A stretch of DNA of 64,000 nt from Verrucomicrobiia bacterium (GCA_030431475.1 JAUIJD010000006.1:62001-126000), one strand, 5' to 3'; positions 49,405 to 58,975 are shown, counted from the stretch's first letter. The notes: generated by a model not told the origin, from the letters alone. Numbers and translations: made by a program.

Positions 49405-50464
49405 CGTCGATTTCATCGCCCGCCGCCACCCGCGTCATCATCGCCACGACCAGCCCCGTCATGATCACGACCGCCAGCGGCAGCAGCCCCTCGAGCAGGC
49501 TCATGCCGACCAACCAGCCGGCGATCTCCGGCAAACCGGACACCGGCCACGTCGCCGCCTTGAAGAGCGCGAAGCAGAAGATCCAGCCGGCGTGGAGCCC
49601 GATCGGCAACCACAGCGACGCCGTCCGGTAGCGGGCCACGCCGAGCACCACGCCCACGGCGAACAGCACCGAGAACCGGCTCGCCATCGAGAGCGGATCG
49701 GCGAAGCGCGAAAGGATGTGCCCGAGCATGACGAAGCCCGCGTCGGTCGCCTCGGGATCCGGCACCCCGACCCCCTCCGGAGGCTCGAGGAAGTGCACGA
49801 AGGCGAACAGGAAGGACAGCAGCGCGATCGCCGGAGCAGGCCGCATCGCCCGGAGAAAGATCCCCAGCAGCACCCCTCGGAAAAGGACTTCCTCGATCAC
49901 CGACACCACCAGCGCCGCGGGCACCGCCTTGCGCGCCGCCCCGAACCAGTCGATGTCCGACACGAAGGGATTCGGTGCTCCGTGGGTCGATTCCGGCACG
50001 TCGCGCCAGACGAAGAATCCCGCCTTCACCAGCACCCAGCCGGACACCATCAGCAAGCCCCCCGCCAGCACGAACCCGAAGACCCCCTCGGCCCAGCCGT
50101 GGCGGTTCCGGCGCAGCGGCTGCCCCCGGCCGCTGACCACCGAATCCGGCAGCCTCAGCGACCACGGGGTGTCCCGGTAGCGCTCGCCGCCCCGGCCCAG
50201 CCGCAACCAGGCCAGCAGCGGCCCCAGCAGTAACAGCGCGGCCAGCAGCACCGAGCGGTCGAAGAATCGCGGAAAGTTGTCCTTCGAACGGGCGGCGGCC
50301 TCGCCGAGCCATTCGATCAGGCCGTTGGTCGGCTTGTCGGCGGTCACCTCGGCGATCCCCATGCCCATGTTGTAGAGCCACGGGGCGATCGCCGCTCCGA
50401 GCACCAGCGTGCCCACCACGTAGAGAAAGACTTTCAGCACATCGCTCTGGGAACTCCGCGGCAC
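49391..50464 (-). CDS. CPBP family intramembrane metalloprotease
   Basis: A 357-residue membrane protein with about eight hydrophobic spans. The CPBP/Abi motif is SVIEEVLFRGVLLGIF (EExxxR, near residue 190), followed by SFLFAFVHF and, later, LPIGLHAGWIF, which supply the other metal-binding His residues. CPBP proteases cut membrane substrates and are often tied to bacteriocin immunity or protein prenyl processing. It lies directly upstream of comF on the same strand. Confidence 0.87.
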   Translation of the reverse strand: MPRSSQSDVLKVFLYVVGTLVLGAAIAPWLYNMGMGIAEVTADKPTNGLIEWLGEAAARSKDNFPRFFDRSVLLAALLLLGPLLAWLRLGRGGERYRDTPWSLRLPDSVVSGRGQPLRRNRHGWAEGVFGFVLAGGLLMVSGWVLVKAGFFVWRDVPESTHGAPNPFVSDIDWFGAARKAVPAALVVSVIEEVLFRGVLLGIFLRAMRPAPAIALLSFLFAFVHFLEPPEGVGVPDPEATDAGFVMLGHILSRFADPLSMASRFSVLFAVGVVLGVARYRTASLWLPIGLHAGWIFCFALFKAATWPVSGLPEIAGWLVGMSLLEGLLPLAVVIMTGLVVAMMTRVAAGDEIDDVDD

Positions 50465-50518
50465 TCCGGAACGCTAGATGGCTCCCGCGCGGTGCCAAGA
50501 ACGGAGTGGCCCGCCCGC

Positions 50519-51616
50519 TCAGCGCGGCCCGAACCCGGCGAGGCGGTCGACCGTCACCTTTCCGTCCCGCAGCCGGGGGTCGACGCCGTAGAGACCGTCG
50601 GCCTCCGCCACCGGAAGCGCCGGTCGGTGCCGTCCCGCTTCGTGAAACCAGGCATTCTCGGAAAACCGGAAGCTGTCGGCTTCGGTATCGGGCCCGACGT
50701 TGACCGCGACCCGGTTGGACGCCGGCAGCACGATCACGTTGCGGAACACCTCCCCCGAGGCGCAGGCACCGAACTCGGGCACCGGCTGCTCCTGGAGGAT
50801 GCGGAACGCCCACTTCTCCGGGCGCACGACGAGGTTGTGGTGCACCCGCCCGCCCTTCGCCGTGACGAAGGCGACCGCCGTCCCGCCGCCGATGAAGACA
50901 TTGTCGCGGACCTCGATCTCCTCCGCCTCGAAGCGGGTCACCTCCGGACGGAAGTACGACTTCCCCGTACTTCCTCCGAGGTTCACGGCCCGTTGACCGG
51001 CGTTCTCGAAGCGACACTCCGACACCCGGATCCGCCGGCTTCCGCCCTTCATCTGGATGCCCGACATCTGGTCGTGCCCGTCCAGCCCCCGCAGCGTGCA
51101 TTCCTCGATCGCCCCGTCCCGGCAGCCGACCAGGTCGATGCCCGAACCACCCCAGCCCTCGACGAGGCAACCCCGCACCGTGAACTTCGTCAGGCCCGAC
51201 ATCTTGATGCCGTCATGGTTCCCACGCGGACCGGTCCGGCGGACCACGAGACCGTCCAGCACCACCCCCTCGACCGGTTCGTCCCGGCGCCCGGCATCAT
51301 CGAAATTGAAGCCATTGCCGGTGAACCCCTCCGCCTGCAGGCCCTGGATCACCCAGAACGGGCAGGCCGAGAACTGCATCGCGGTCGAGCCGCCACCCCG
51401 CAACCGGACCACCCCTTCGGCCCGCAGCCGGATCGGACGCTCCGCCGTGCCGGCACGGTCGCGGACGTGGATCCCGCCCCGATAGCTTCCGGACGCCACC
51501 ACGATCTCGTCTCCCGGCTCTGCCGCGGCCAGCGCCCGGCGCAACGAAGCATCGTCGTCCACGGTCACCGCCGCGAGCCTCAGCACCCCCAGCAGGGCCG
51601 GAACCAGGACCTTCAT
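50519..51616 (-). CDS. Exported right-handed parallel beta-helix protein
   Basis: A 365-residue protein with a short signal-like start (MKVLVPALLGVLRLAAV). From ~20 it shows 'SLRRALAAAEPGDEIVVASGSYRGGIHVRDRAG', the usual opening of pectate-lyase-type beta-helix proteins, then many rungs (VEGVVLDGLVVRRTG, FTVRGCLVEGWGGSGIDLVGC, IRVSECRFENAG). These proteins often bind or cleave polysaccharide; no defined catalytic set was identified. It is monocistronic. Confidence 0.8.
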   Translation of the reverse strand: MKVLVPALLGVLRLAAVTVDDDASLRRALAAAEPGDEIVVASGSYRGGIHVRDRAGTAERPIRLRAEGVVRLRGGGSTAMQFSACPFWVIQGLQAEGFTGNGFNFDDAGRRDEPVEGVVLDGLVVRRTGPRGNHDGIKMSGLTKFTVRGCLVEGWGGSGIDLVGCRDGAIEECTLRGLDGHDQMSGIQMKGGSRRIRVSECRFENAGQRAVNLGGSTGKSYFRPEVTRFEAEEIEVRDNVFIGGGTAVAFVTAKGGRVHHNLVVRPEKWAFRILQEQPVPEFGACASGEVFRNVIVLPASNRVAVNVGPDTEADSFRFSENAWFHEAGRHRPALPVAEADGLYGVDPRLRDGKVTVDRLAGFGPR

Positions 51617-51674
51617 GCCGACCACGCAAGCACAGGCCCGCCTCCCGCGGGAAGCCCGAAGCGTCGGAAAGTCC

Positions 51675-52697
51675 CTATCGCGCCCAGAGCGCGCCGCCGA
51701 GACCCTCGTTGCCGCCGACGGATGTCACCACCGCCCGCTCGGCCGCCCCGGCGGTCAGTTTCGCCAGGGCCACGACCGTCTGGAGACCGGCCGAGGCGCC
51801 CATCGAGTCACCCAGCAAGGGCCGCAGCGACATCCGCGGACCCCGCCATTCGACCGAATTCTCGGCCGCATCGTAGCGCCCCACGCCGACCCGGCCGTCG
51901 CACCACAGCGTCGCGCCGTCGTCATCCACCCCCAACTCGTTCCAGAGCCGGGCGAAGCCGGCGACGCGATCGGGCTCGTCGGCGTAGTTCACGGCATCCG
52001 GCACCGCCATCAGCCGCGGCCCCTCGCCGTCCTTCTCGAGCACCACCGCACCCGCGCCTTCGGAAGGACACATCCGGGAGCTGTAGTAGCTCATCGCCTC
52101 GGCGCTCAGCCAGTCGGCCTCCTCGGGCGCCACGACCGCGCACAGGTCGCAGTCGCCGCGCTCCAGCCACTCGGCGGCGAGCTCGAGTCCGGTGAAAAAC
52201 TCGGCACCATCGCCCACCAGGGTGTCGTTCGGCGCGGTGCACCGGGTCACCGCGGACAGGTGGCTCGCGGGCGCGTTGTAGACGGTCTCGGGAAAGAGGA
52301 TCGGGCTGGCCGTCGCCGGATCGGAGAGCACCTCCCCGTAGAACCGGTTCGAGTAGTTCACGCATCCGTTCATCATCGTGCACACGACGCCGAGCCGGAC
52401 CTTGCCGGCCCGCACCTCCTCGAAACGCTCCGGCCCGAGGGCCTCGAACAACGCGGCGGCGGCGTACTTCCCCACCGCGCTGGCGCGCCGCAGCCGAGGG
52501 TCGCGGGGAAGCTTCGAACGATCCTCCAGTTTCGGCACCCGGGTCACGGGAAGGGTCACGGTGCGACCGTCGGCGGTCGTCCTCTCGAACTCGCCCCTCG
52601 CGGGCGGCTCTCCCGATTCCACGACCCGGAGGAGGGCATCCATCCCCCAGCCGGCCGACGAGACCGCTCCGACCCCCGAGGCGACGATGCGGCTCAC
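51675..52697 (-). CDS. Ketosynthase-like protein without active site (chain-length-factor-like)
   Basis: A 340-residue thiolase-fold protein. Segments FPETVYNAPASHLSAVTRC, SYYSSRMCPSEGAGAVVLE and LLGDSMGASAGLQTVVALAKL follow the beta-ketoacyl synthase outline. The nucleophile Cys is missing: the region reads TLVGDGAEFF. Both active-site His motifs are also lost (no HGTGT; DSMGAS replaces GHLLGA). This is the pattern of a KS-beta or chain-length factor that pairs with an active KS. GTG at 52697 overlaps the KS stop by 4 bases (GTGA), so the two are made together. Confidence 0.8.
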   Translation of the reverse strand: MSRIVASGVGAVSSAGWGMDALLRVVESGEPPARGEFERTTADGRTVTLPVTRVPKLEDRSKLPRDPRLRRASAVGKYAAAALFEALGPERFEEVRAGKVRLGVVCTMMNGCVNYSNRFYGEVLSDPATASPILFPETVYNAPASHLSAVTRCTAPNDTLVGDGAEFFTGLELAAEWLERGDCDLCAVVAPEEADWLSAEAMSYYSSRMCPSEGAGAVVLEKDGEGPRLMAVPDAVNYADEPDRVAGFARLWNELGVDDDGATLWCDGRVGVGRYDAAENSVEWRGPRMSLRPLLGDSMGASAGLQTVVALAKLTAGAAERAVVTSVGGNEGLGGALWAR

Positions 52698-53929
52698 GAC
52701 GCCACCTCCCTTCCGAAGATGAGCGTCGCATTGGCGCCCCCGAACCCGAAGGAGTTGGTCAGCGCATGACGGACCTCGGCGTCCCGGGGCTCGCGCACCA
52801 GGTCGAACGACACCGCCGGATCGACCTCGCGGATGTTCAGGCTGCCGGGAAGCCACTGACCCTCGAGCGTCATCAGGCAGATCACCGACTCGACGGCTCC
52901 CGCGCCTCCCAGCAGGTGACCGATCGATGACTTCGTGGAACTCAGGCGGACGCCCCCGACCGCGTCCCCCGCCCAGCGGCGCACCGCCCCGGCTTCGGCG
53001 ACGTCGTTCAGCGGCGTGCCGGTGCCGTGGGAATTGATGTAGTCGATCTGCTCCGGCTCGAGCCCGGCCATCCGGGTCGCCTGGGTCATCGTCACCAGCG
53101 CGGCATCGCCCTCGGGATGCGGCTGCGTGAGGTGGTGGACGTCGGTCGCGGCGCCATACCCGAGCACGCTGGCCCGCACGGCCGCGCCCCGGGCGCGGGC
53201 CGACTCGAGGCTTTCCACCACCACGAAGCCGGCGCCCTCGCCGATGGCCAGACCGTCGCGCTCCGCATCGAAGGGACGCGGAACGCCCGACGGGCTCAAC
53301 GCCTGCAGCGAGTCGAAGCCCGCGAAAACGAGCTGCGCCAGGCCATCGTAGCCACCGGCCAGCACGCGTTCGGCCCGACCCTCGCGGACCATCTGGAAGG
53401 CATGCCCGATCGCGTTGGCGCCCGACGCGCAGGCATTCGACACGATCCTCAGCGGCCCGGCCACCCCGAGCTCGCGCATCATGGTGGTCAGCTGTCGCTG
53501 CGGCTGGTAGCGCTCGACCCGCTGGAACTGTCCGAGCCGGTCGCCCGCCACCGCATGACGGTAGAATTCCTCACCCAGCGGCATCGCCCCCGCCGAGGTC
53601 CCGACGAACACCGGCATCTCGCCGGCGAGGTCCGCCTCGTCGAGCGCCTCGCGGGCCGCCTGCAAGGCGAAGCGCGTGCCGCGGTCCATGCGCTCCCACG
53701 CCCGCCGGCCGACTCCAGCCGGCCGCCCGGGCAAGCTGGCCTGCCCCGCCGTCTTCGTTCGCTGCTTCCCGGTGTCGAAGAGATCGACCTCACGGAAAGC
53801 GGTCCGCCCCGCCCGGAATCCCCCGGCGTTCTCGGCCATGCCGCACCCCATGGAAGTGACGATCCCCGCTCCGGTGATCACCACGGGGCGGGGTTGCGCG
53901 GGTAGCGTTGCGTCGGCTCGGTAGGCCAC
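52694..53929 (-). CDS. Beta-ketoacyl-ACP synthase (FabF-like, active)
   Basis: A 411-residue type II ketosynthase with all catalytic residues: Cys167 in SNACASGANAIG, His301 in NSHGTGTPLND and His338 in SSIGHLLGGAGA. It condenses acyl-ACP with malonyl-ACP. It differs from a housekeeping FabF in having a CLF-like partner right downstream and no fabD/fabG/acpP neighbours. The group (KS-CLF, acyl ligase, FabZ-like, PlsC) resembles aryl polyene or specialised lipid clusters. Confidence 0.9.
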   Translation of the reverse strand: MAYRADATLPAQPRPVVITGAGIVTSMGCGMAENAGGFRAGRTAFREVDLFDTGKQRTKTAGQASLPGRPAGVGRRAWERMDRGTRFALQAAREALDEADLAGEMPVFVGTSAGAMPLGEEFYRHAVAGDRLGQFQRVERYQPQRQLTTMMRELGVAGPLRIVSNACASGANAIGHAFQMVREGRAERVLAGGYDGLAQLVFAGFDSLQALSPSGVPRPFDAERDGLAIGEGAGFVVVESLESARARGAAVRASVLGYGAATDVHHLTQPHPEGDAALVTMTQATRMAGLEPEQIDYINSHGTGTPLNDVAEAGAVRRWAGDAVGGVRLSSTKSSIGHLLGGAGAVESVICLMTLEGQWLPGSLNIREVDPAVSFDLVREPRDAEVRHALTNSFGFGGANATLIFGREVAS

Positions 53930-53997
53930 AATCGGTGGAATTCAGGCTGGCGGTCGGGCGGGGAAGGCAGCTAGGCAACGGCCAGCGACCTTGTCAA

Positions 53998-55236
53998 ATG
54001 CTGCGTAACCGATGGCAGAAAACCCTCGAGCGATGCGCCGACCAACCGGCGATCTACGAGGGTGCCGAGGTCCTTCGCTTCGCCGATCTCGCCGAGGCGC
54101 TCGAGCGCCTGCCGCCGGCCCGGGGCCCGGTGCTTGCCAGCGGGAAGGCCCGCGACATCGCCCTCGCCACGCTCCAGGGTTGGCGCGACGAACAACCGGT
54201 GCTGCCGGTGGAGCGCGCCGATGGGGATCTCCCGGAGTTCGGTGAGCGCCCCGGCGAGGTGGCCCACCTCAAGCTGACCCCCGGCAGCGACGGGCGCCCG
54301 CGGACCGTGCGCTTCACCGCCCGGCAGATCGCGGCCGATGCCGACCGCCTCGTCGAGGCGATGGGGCTGACCCCCGAGGTCCCGAACCTCGCCACGCTGT
54401 CGCTCGCTCACTCCTACGGCTACTCCTCCGTCATCCTGCCCCTGCTCCTCCACGGCATCCCCGTCCGCACGGTGGAGGTGCCCTTCCCCGCCGTGGTTTC
54501 CGAGGCCTGGAAACCACACGAGGCGATCGTCGTCCCCGCCGTCCCCTCGATGTGGAAGGCCTGGCTCCGCTCCGGCATCCTCGCCGACGCCCCGATCCGG
54601 CTCGCCATCTCCGCCGGTGCGCCGCTGCCGCTCGATCTCGAGGTCGCCGCGTGGGAGGCGCATGCGCTCAAGCTCCACAATTTCTACGGGGCCACCGAAT
54701 GCGGCGGCATCTCGTGGGACGCCACCGCGACGCCGCGGAGCCATCCGCACGACCTCGGAGAACCGCTCCCGGGCGTCGACGTCGAGGTCGACCCGGACGG
54801 GCGCCTGCGGGTCCGCAGCTCATCGGTGGCCCTCGGCTACGATGGATCCCGTTGCGACGACCAGCTGGCGGACGGCACCTTCCTGACCCCCGACATCGGC
54901 CACCTGGATGGCGGCCGGATCCTGCTCGACTCGAGTGCCGGCGGCCACATCAACGTCGCTGGCCGGAAGATCGGCGCGGTCCGGGTCGAGAATATCCTGC
55001 TTGCCACCGGTCTGCTGCCCCGGGTGCGCGTCTTCGCCGTGCCCAGCCAGGATCCCGAGCGCGTCGACGAAGTCGCCGCCCTGGTCCCGCCGGAAAGCGA
55101 TCTGGCGGCGCTTCGCAGCGCCGCGTCCGAGAAACTCGCCGGCTGGGAAATGCCGCGGCACTGGTTCACCGATCCCACCGCCTGGCAGCTTTCCCGTTCC
55201 GACCTGCGCCAGCGCTTCGCCCGGCGCCCGGCCTGA
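53998..55236 (+). CDS. Divergent AMP-dependent acyl ligase
   Basis: A 412-residue short member of the ANL adenylating family. Visible motifs are LAHSYGYSSVILPLLLHGIPV (A4-like), NFYGATECGGISWD (A5) and NVAGRKIGAVRVENIL (A8 hinge). The P-loop is weak (LTPGSDGRPRTV instead of a Ser/Thr/Gly-rich loop). The A10 catalytic Lys position reads QLSRSDLRQRF, so the Lys seems absent. It may bind an acyl substrate without normal adenylation, or use another residue. It is divergent from the KS gene by 68 bases and probably serves the same pathway. Confidence 0.75.
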   Translation: MLRNRWQKTLERCADQPAIYEGAEVLRFADLAEALERLPPARGPVLASGKARDIALATLQGWRDEQPVLPVERADGDLPEFGERPGEVAHLKLTPGSDGRPRTVRFTARQIAADADRLVEAMGLTPEVPNLATLSLAHSYGYSSVILPLLLHGIPVRTVEVPFPAVVSEAWKPHEAIVVPAVPSMWKAWLRSGILADAPIRLAISAGAPLPLDLEVAAWEAHALKLHNFYGATECGGISWDATATPRSHPHDLGEPLPGVDVEVDPDGRLRVRSSSVALGYDGSRCDDQLADGTFLTPDIGHLDGGRILLDSSAGGHINVAGRKIGAVRVENILLATGLLPRVRVFAVPSQDPERVDEVAALVPPESDLAALRSAASEKLAGWEMPRHWFTDPTAWQLSRSDLRQRFARRPA

Positions 55237-55248
55237 GCGTCGCCGCCG

Positions 55249-56241
55249 CTACGCGCCTTCCGAGAGGTGTCGGCTCCGCAGGAGCCGAAGACGACGGAAC
55301 CAGACCGCCGACGCCAGGAAGACGACGACAAGCATGATGGCCCGCGGCAGGTCGATCGGCACGAGGATCGCCGTCGTCACCACCTCCACCGTGACCAGCA
55401 CGAACACGAAGACCAGGATGGCGCCTCCCTTCACCTTCGACGCGACCCACGCGCCGACCGGCGCCCCCAGCGCCACCACCGGCGCCGCCACGGCCCAGTA
55501 TTCCCAGACCACGCCGATCGGCTGGGGAAGGATGAGCCGGAAAAGAAACCCCACCGCCGACACCGCCCCCATCGTCACCACCGAGGTGGGTACCGCGATT
55601 CTTTCGTCCAGGCCGTAGCCGAGCGTCATGAGCATGAAACACAGCATGTCCGCCCCCGATCCGAGCTGCGACGCCGCCAGGCCGCCCACCCCCCCGACCA
55701 GCGCGAAGCGCACGCCATCCCGCCTCGTCCACGCGACCACGCTGGACTCGGGTCGGTGACGGCGTTTCCAGTGCGACCGGTAGAGGGTGACGGCGAACAC
55801 GAGCAACAGTGAGGAAAACGCCAGTCGCGGCACGTTCTGCGGCAACTCGACGAAAGCCAGGCCCGCCATCACCGCCGGCACGGCTCCGAGCAGCGTCCAT
55901 CCGATCACCCGCACGTTGATCCGGATCCCCCGCGTCAGGATGAAGAGCGCCGCCATGTTCATGCCGACGGCCTGGATCATCAGACCGAACAAGGCCGCAT
56001 CCGCCGTCGGAATCGCCAGCAGCTTGGTGAACACCGGGTAGGCCACCGCTCCGCCCCCCGCCGGCGTCGAACCCGCCACGAAGGAGCCGAAGACCATGGT
56101 CAGCGCCATCGGCCAACGCGTCAGGTAGAGGCCCCAGGCACCGTCGACCGCCATCCAGGCCGCCCACGCCGCCCACAGCGACAGCAGCGCCGCCGGGTAG
56201 ACCCACGTCCTCGTCGGGGGAATGATGGTGCCTTCCTTCAC
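55249..56241 (-). CDS. TauE/SafE family membrane transporter
   Basis: A 330-residue protein with about eight transmembrane spans and the TauE/SafE repeat pattern (GSFVAGSTPAGGGAVAYPVFTKLL near residue 50, PTSVVTMGAVSAVGFLFRL in the second half). The family exports sulfite, sulfoacetate or related organic anions. It shares a 4-base overlap with the FabZ-like gene upstream, which places it oddly in the lipid group; whether it moves a product or precursor of that pathway is unknown. Confidence 0.87.
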   Translation of the reverse strand: MKEGTIIPPTRTWVYPAALLSLWAAWAAWMAVDGAWGLYLTRWPMALTMVFGSFVAGSTPAGGGAVAYPVFTKLLAIPTADAALFGLMIQAVGMNMAALFILTRGIRINVRVIGWTLLGAVPAVMAGLAFVELPQNVPRLAFSSLLLVFAVTLYRSHWKRRHRPESSVVAWTRRDGVRFALVGGVGGLAASQLGSGADMLCFMLMTLGYGLDERIAVPTSVVTMGAVSAVGFLFRLILPQPIGVVWEYWAVAAPVVALGAPVGAWVASKVKGGAILVFVFVLVTVEVVTTAILVPIDLPRAIMLVVVFLASAVWFRRLRLLRSRHLSEGA

Positions 56242-56675
56242 GCCTGGCCGCTGAGCATCACCTTGGCCGTGGCGAGCCGCCGCCCGCCCGACTCGATCTC
56301 GCCCGAAATCTGGATCATCCCGCCGAGCCGACCCTCGACTTCAGCACGGATCTCAAGCGTCTCGCCCGGCTCCGCGGCGCCGAGGATCTTCGCCCCTCGG
56401 ATGCCCGTCAGCAGCAGCCCGTCCATCGCCCCGTGCTCGGGATCGCTCTGGGCCGCCACGCCGCCGAGCTGCGCGATCGCCTCCACCAGGATCACCCCCG
56501 GCATCAGCGGGCGCCCCGGAAAATGGCCCGCGAGGAACGCCTCGTCGCCCCTCACCCGGTAACGACCCACCGCCGAGCGCCCGGGATCGATCTCGACCAG
56601 ATCGTCGACGAAACGGAATTCGGGACCGTGCGGCAGGGCTTCAAGCTCGGACATGAGCGCATCTCTGTCACTCAT
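56238..56675 (-). CDS. FabZ-like 3-hydroxyacyl-ACP dehydratase
   Basis: A 145-residue hot-dog protein with the FabZ signature FLAGHFPGRPLMPGVILVEAIAQLGGVAA (catalytic His and Glu present). It removes water from 3-hydroxyacyl-ACP in fatty acid or polyene synthesis. ATG 56675 was chosen; the longer open frame upstream carries a Cys/Gly-rich, unrelated leader. A second in-frame ATG at 56654 is possible. It overlaps the TauE/SafE gene by 4 bases. Confidence 0.9.
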   Translation of the reverse strand: MSDRDALMSELEALPHGPEFRFVDDLVEIDPGRSAVGRYRVRGDEAFLAGHFPGRPLMPGVILVEAIAQLGGVAAQSDPEHGAMDGLLLTGIRGAKILGAAEPGETLEIRAEVEGRLGGMIQISGEIESGGRRLATAKVMLSGQA

Positions 56676-56782
56676 CCGGCGCTTGGCAAGCCGCGTTGCG
56701 AAAAAGCATCCACCCCCTCGAACAGCAATTCGTGCGCAATTCGATCTTGGCCCCGGCGCGCCGCCCCCGGTATGTTTGAAAC

Positions 56783-57616
56783 ATGCCTCCGCCCGACGGC
56801 ACACTCATCCGCGAGTCCGCGACCCTTCCGGTTGCCGGTCGCGGCTGGTGGTGGTGGCCGGTCGAAACCGTGGCGGCCATCGGCGCCTTCGCCTACTGGG
56901 GCGTCTTCGGGCTCCTCTTCACCCTCGCCTCACTGCCGCTCCGCCTCGTGCTTCCCCGCCGGCGGGCCGAGATCCTCGGCCGCGGTCTTCTGCACCGCGC
57001 CTTCCGCGTGTTCGTCCGCTACCTGCGGGTGACGGGGCTCGTGTATGCCGACCTCGGCACGCTGAAGTCGCTGCGCCAGCTCAAGGAGCCGGTCATCATC
57101 GCCCCCAACCACACCTCGCTGTGGGACGCCGTGTTCGTCATCGCCTGCCTGCCCCAGCCGATCTGCATCATGAAGGACAGCATCCTTCGGAATCCCTTCC
57201 TCGGCGGTGGCGCGCGGCTCGCCGGCTACATTCCCAACGGCTGCTCGTCGCGCCTGGTGCGCGAAGCGGCCGATGCCCTCCAGCACGGCGGGCAGCTCCT
57301 GCTCTTCCCGGAAGGCACCCGCACCCGCCACGACCGGCGCTGGATCAACCCCCTCAAGGGCGGCTGCGCCCTCATCGCCCGACGCGCCGGCGTCCCGGTC
57401 CTGCCCGTCTTCATCCGCAGCAACACGCGCTTCCTCGAGAAGGGCTGGCCGCTCTGGAAGCGCCCCGAGTTCCCCATCCGCATCAGCTTCGAGCTCGGCG
57501 ACGCGCTCGAACCGGGCACCGAAGAGTCCGCCAAGCAGTTCACGTCCCGGCTGCAGCGGGTCTACGAGGGCCATCTTTCCCGGGCCCACAAGCTGCGCCG
57601 CCAGATCGAGGAGTGA
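56783..57616 (+). CDS. 1-acyl-sn-glycerol-3-phosphate acyltransferase family protein (PlsC-like)
   Basis: A 277-residue acyltransferase. NHTSLWDAVFVIACL (NHxxxxD) and LLFPEGTRTRHDRRW are the two diagnostic motifs, with a hydrophobic N-terminal anchor (ETVAAIGAFAYWGVFGLLFTLASL). It esterifies an acyl chain to a lysophospholipid or other hydroxyl acceptor at the inner membrane. It is divergent from the dehydratase gene and is likely the last enzyme of the neighbouring lipid group, or the cell's general PlsC. Confidence 0.88.
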   Translation: MPPPDGTLIRESATLPVAGRGWWWWPVETVAAIGAFAYWGVFGLLFTLASLPLRLVLPRRRAEILGRGLLHRAFRVFVRYLRVTGLVYADLGTLKSLRQLKEPVIIAPNHTSLWDAVFVIACLPQPICIMKDSILRNPFLGGGARLAGYIPNGCSSRLVREAADALQHGGQLLLFPEGTRTRHDRRWINPLKGGCALIARRAGVPVLPVFIRSNTRFLEKGWPLWKRPEFPIRISFELGDALEPGTEESAKQFTSRLQRVYEGHLSRAHKLRRQIEE

Positions 57617-57833
57617 TCCCGGGGGCGCCCGGCTTACGAGGCACGGACGGAGCAGGCAGCGGTCCTGCTCCCGGAGAACGCAGGATCGCCGCCCGCCCGG
57701 AGGCCGGCATCCGGCCGAAAGGCGGAGACGCGCGTCCGCAAACCCATTCCGCATTCGACAACCCGCCGCTCCCGCCCGTAACCTCCGCCGCCGCGACCGG
57801 GAAGACGGACTTCCCGCCGCCCCCACCTGCCTC

Positions 57834-58973
57834 ATGAAAGCCATTCTTGCCCTCGAAGACGGCCGCCTGTTCGAAGGACGCTCTTTCGGAGCCGCCGGCA
57901 CGCGCACCGGCGAAATCTGCTTCAATACCTCGATGACCGGCTACCAGGAGGTCATCACCGACCCTTCCTACCGCGGGCAGATCGTCACCATGACCTATCC
58001 GCAGATCGGCAACTACGGGATCAACCCCGACGACGCCGAGTCCTCGTCGCCCCACGTCCGCGGCTTCGTCATCGGCGAGCTTTCCCCCATCGCCTCGAAC
58101 TACCGGTCCCGCCAGACCCTCGCCGACTACTTCGCCGAACACGGCATCATCGGCATCGAGCACGTCGACACCCGGGCGCTCACCAAGCACCTCCGCTCGC
58201 TCGGCGCGATGCGCGCCTGCCTGACCACCGAACTCACCGCCGACGAGGCGATCGCCGAGGCGAAGAAGTCGCCGTCGATGGAAGGCTGCGACCTCGTCAA
58301 GGAAGTGACCTGTGGCGAAGGCTTCAACTGGGAGCAGGATTCCCGCCGTTTCACCCTGCCCAACACCGTCACCGGTCAGGAGGGCAACTGGGCCGAGCTT
58401 CCTCCGATCCGCAGCCGCATCGTCGCCTACGACTTCGGCATCAAGTACAACATCCTCCGCCGCCTGCGCCAGGTCGGCTTCGAGGTCGAGGTGGTGCCCT
58501 CCACCACGCCGGCCGACGTGGTCCTCGGCAAGAACCCCGACGGCATCTTCCTCTCGAACGGCCCCGGCGATCCCGCGGCGCTCGGCTACATCCACGAGGA
58601 GGTGAAGAAGCTCATCGGCAAGAAGCCCATCATGGGCATCTGCCTCGGCAACCAGATCCTCGGCCACGTCTTCGGAGGCAAGACCTTCAAGCTCAAGTTC
58701 GGCCACCGCGGCGGCAACCAACCGGTCAAGGACCTGCGCACCGGCAAGATCTCGATCACCTCGCAGAACCACGGCTTCGCGGTCGATCCCGAGTCCTTCG
58801 ACACCAACGTCGAGGTGACCCACATCAACCTCAACGACGACACCGTCGAGGGCATCCGCCACAAGGACCACCCCGTCTTCAGCGTCCAGTATCACCCCGA
58901 AGCCGCCCCCGGCCCGCACGACGCGACCTACTTCTTCGACGAGTTCGCCGAACTCGTCGACCAGTCCAAATAG
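57834..58973 (+). CDS. carA: Carbamoyl-phosphate synthase small subunit
   Basis: A 379-residue CarA. The N-terminal domain reads LEDGRLFEGRSFGA...NTSMTGYQEVITDPSYRGQIVTMTYPQIGNYGIN. The C-terminal glutaminase has the nucleophile Cys in MGICLGNQILGH and the His in VQYHPEAAPGPHD. It supplies ammonia for carbamoyl phosphate in pyrimidine and arginine synthesis. carB is not next to it in the window. ATG 57834 gives the standard start MKAILALEDG. The 217-base gap upstream (57617-57833) has a short CCGGG-GGCG-CCCGG hairpin and nothing else clear. Confidence 0.97.
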   Translation: MKAILALEDGRLFEGRSFGAAGTRTGEICFNTSMTGYQEVITDPSYRGQIVTMTYPQIGNYGINPDDAESSSPHVRGFVIGELSPIASNYRSRQTLADYFAEHGIIGIEHVDTRALTKHLRSLGAMRACLTTELTADEAIAEAKKSPSMEGCDLVKEVTCGEGFNWEQDSRRFTLPNTVTGQEGNWAELPPIRSRIVAYDFGIKYNILRRLRQVGFEVEVVPSTTPADVVLGKNPDGIFLSNGPGDPAALGYIHEEVKKLIGKKPIMGICLGNQILGHVFGGKTFKLKFGHRGGNQPVKDLRTGKISITSQNHGFAVDPESFDTNVEVTHINLNDDTVEGIRHKDHPVFSVQYHPEAAPGPHDATYFFDEFAELVDQSK

Positions 58974-58975
58974 AA

